Source: an uncultured Clostridia bacterium
Lineage (GTDB): Bacteria; Bacillota; Clostridia; RUG12999
Length of the DNA: 6,200 nucleotides
Direction of reading: 5' to 3'
NCBI GenBank assembly: GCA_934792465.1
Contig: CAKVOK010000091.1
Span: forward strand, 1-6,200
Made by a program: the position numbers and the translations under genes. The notes below the pieces were generated by a model. That model searched no databases. It worked only from the letters and a program-made list of their open reading frames with translations, and was not told the origin of the DNA. Shown piece by piece: positions 4,730-6,200 of the stretch (positions are counted from its first letter, which is position 1; the number at the start of each line of letters is the position of its first letter).

Positions 4730-6200
4730 CGGTTATACCGCAGACAATAAATCCGTTTACTCATACCTCTATGGTCAGACCAAAAAGAAGAAGGACAGCG
4801 GGTTATGCACGTGTATCAACAGACAGCGACGAGCAGTTCACAAGCTATGAGGCTCAGGTGGATTATTACACAAAATATATAAAGGGAAATCCGGAATGGG
4901 AATTTGTCGAGGTTTATACCGATGATGGAATTTCTGCATTAAGCACGAAAAAAAGAGACGGATTTAACCGCATGATAAAAGATGCACTGGACGGGAAAAT
5001 TGACCTTATAGTTACAAAATCGGTAAGCAGATTTGCAAGAAATACCGTGGACAGCCTTTCAACCATACGAAAACTGAAAGAGGTAGGTTGTGAGTGCTAC
5101 TTCGAAAAAGAGAACATTTATACTTTTGACGGTAAGGGAGAATTGCTTTTGACAATTATGTCGAGCCTGGCGCAGGAAGAAAGCAGAAGTATTTCGGAAA
5201 ATGTAACCTGGGGACAACGCAAACGCTTTGCTGACGGAAAAGTGTCAATACCGTATAAATGCTTTCTTGGATATGAAAAGGGAGAGGATAACCTACCTCA
5301 TATTGTAGAGAAAGAGGCTGTGGTTGTGCGGCTTATTTATAAGCTATTTATGGAGGGGAAAACACCCGCCGGCATTTGCAAACACCTTGATAAAATGAAA
5401 ATCCCCACACCATCAGGAAAAAACAAGTGGAGTCAGACAACGGTTATGAGTATTTTGCAGAATGAAAAGTATAAAGGTGATGCGCTTCTTCAAAAAAGCT
5501 TTACGGTAGATTTTTTAGAAAAGAAAACAAAAGTAAACGAGGGGGAAGTACCGCAGTATTATGTTGAGGGAAGCCATGAGGCAATTATTGATCCCGAAGA
5601 ATGGGAAATGGTTCAGGCAGAGATTGCAAGGCGCAGAACGTTAGGAAGAAGGTACAGCGGAAATAATATATTTGCAAGCAGGCTGATTTGCGGTGACTGC
5701 GGAGAATTTTACGGGCAGAAAGTCTGGCACTCGACTGACGCTTACCGCAAGCAGGTATGGCGCTGCAATTCAAAATTCAAGGGCGAGTCAAAGTGCTGTA
5801 CGCCAACGCTTGATACTGAAACAATCAAGCAGAAGTTTATGGAAGCCTATAATAAGCTGATGCCGGACAAAGAAGCGGTTATTGAAAATTGTAATTTTAT
5901 AAAAAATAAGCTCACGGATTATTCCGAAATTGACAATAAGCTTAAAAACTTAAATGAAGAAATTGCGGTTGTCGCCGAACTGGTAAAAACCTGTGTTCAG
6001 GAAAATGCTCAAAATGCGCAATCGCAGGATGATTATGAAAAAAGGTACATAGGCTTAACAAAAAGGTATGAAAAAGCTACGGCGGAGATGGAACGGCTGA
6101 GCACGGAAAAAGAGAAGCGCATAAATCGGGATAAAGAATTAAGCATATTTATTAATGCAGTCGCATCACAGGAAACGCTGATGACGGAATGGAATGACCG
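4714..6200 (+). CDS. Second large serine recombinase, with coiled coil (3' end outside window)
   Basis: The frame is open from GTG 4714 to the window edge, giving 495 full codons. The resolvase domain (about 27-170) has GYARVST with R33 and catalytic S35. It also has Q48, D97 in GKIDLIV, R106/R109 in SRFARN, and GELLLTIMSSLAQEES. The recombinase domain (about 180-310) includes KGDALLQKSF (254-263), also found in the first recombinase. The zinc ribbon has C326-x2-C329, C351 and C361/C362. From about 395 to 480 the sequence is rich in charged heptad-like helix (for example NKLKNLNEEI and YEKATAEMERLSTEKEKR). This is the coiled-coil motif that in large serine integrases governs synapsis and direction of recombination. 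Only the last part of the protein is missing. It is the more canonical integrase of the pair, and probably acts with the first at one attachment site. Confidence 0.92.
   Translation, partial: MAKTVTVIPQTINPFTHTSMVRPKRRRTAGYARVSTDSDEQFTSYEAQVDYYTKYIKGNPEWEFVEVYTDDGISALSTKKRDGFNRMIKDALDGKIDLIVTKSVSRFARNTVDSLSTIRKLKEVGCECYFEKENIYTFDGKGELLLTIMSSLAQEESRSISENVTWGQRKRFADGKVSIPYKCFLGYEKGEDNLPHIVEKEAVVVRLIYKLFMEGKTPAGICKHLDKMKIPTPSGKNKWSQTTVMSILQNEKYKGDALLQKSFTVDFLEKKTKVNEGEVPQYYVEGSHEAIIDPEEWEMVQAEIARRRTLGRRYSGNNIFASRLICGDCGEFYGQKVWHSTDAYRKQVWRCNSKFKGESKCCTPTLDTETIKQKFMEAYNKLMPDKEAVIENCNFIKNKLTDYSEIDNKLKNLNEEIAVVAELVKTCVQENAQNAQSQDDYEKRYIGLTKRYEKATAEMERLSTEKEKRINRDKELSIFINAVASQETLMTEWND

Noticed and set aside
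1..6200. Sharp GC boundary marking a transferred block
   Set aside because: By hand, bases 1-60 are about 63% GC, 1921-1980 about 38%, 4141-4200 about 28% and 4981-5040 about 40%. Composition varies locally, but I see no clean step at any gene border from these samples.
1..6200. CRISPR array, tRNA, rRNA, insertion sequence or diversity-generating retroelement
   Set aside because: I saw no regularly spaced repeats, no tRNA-like cloverleaf or T-loop sequence, no transposase, and no reverse transcriptase or template repeat near the tail fibre gene.

Overview
This window looks like part of a prophage or other phage-derived mobile element from a low-to-moderate GC member of the Clostridia (a gut-type Firmicute is my guess). 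The reasons are strong Shine-Dalgarno sites (AAGGAGG type) before most genes, a Firmicutes-type phage holin of the DYITG family, an amidase endolysin with the C-terminal wall-binding domain seen in clostridial phages, and large serine recombinases. No host chromosomal gene is recognisable, and I cannot name the species. Every supported gene is on the + strand.

Positions 1-2516 are the end of the late operon. First comes the C-terminal part of a tail fibre protein (open at the left edge). A tail-tip or receptor-binding type protein follows, then a holin and an N-acetylmuramoyl-L-alanine amidase. The last three genes overlap or nearly touch, and each has its own ribosome binding site. An intrinsic terminator at 2533-2573 closes the operon.

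Positions 2574-2806 are non-coding and unusually rich in inverted repeats. The most striking is a 53-base imperfect dyad at 2589-2641 with matching outer (GTCTACA/TGTAGAC) and inner (AAACC/GGTTT) arms. It is a candidate attachment site or operator for the recombinases that follow.

Positions 2807-6200 are a tightly coupled four-gene cassette: a small HTH plus double zinc-finger protein, a 73-residue SHOCT-like protein, and two serine recombinases (the second cut by the right edge). The junctions are an ATGA overlap, a 4-base gap, and a 16-base overlap with a GTG start. Both recombinases keep the catalytic serine and arginines. The first, however, lacks the long coiled coil that the second has after its zinc ribbon, which suggests the two have different roles.

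Together the window spans the lysis end and the integration/excision end of one element. The most interesting leads are the dyad, the unequal recombinase pair with its two small partner proteins, and a possible internal translation start in the endolysin that would make a free wall-binding fragment.
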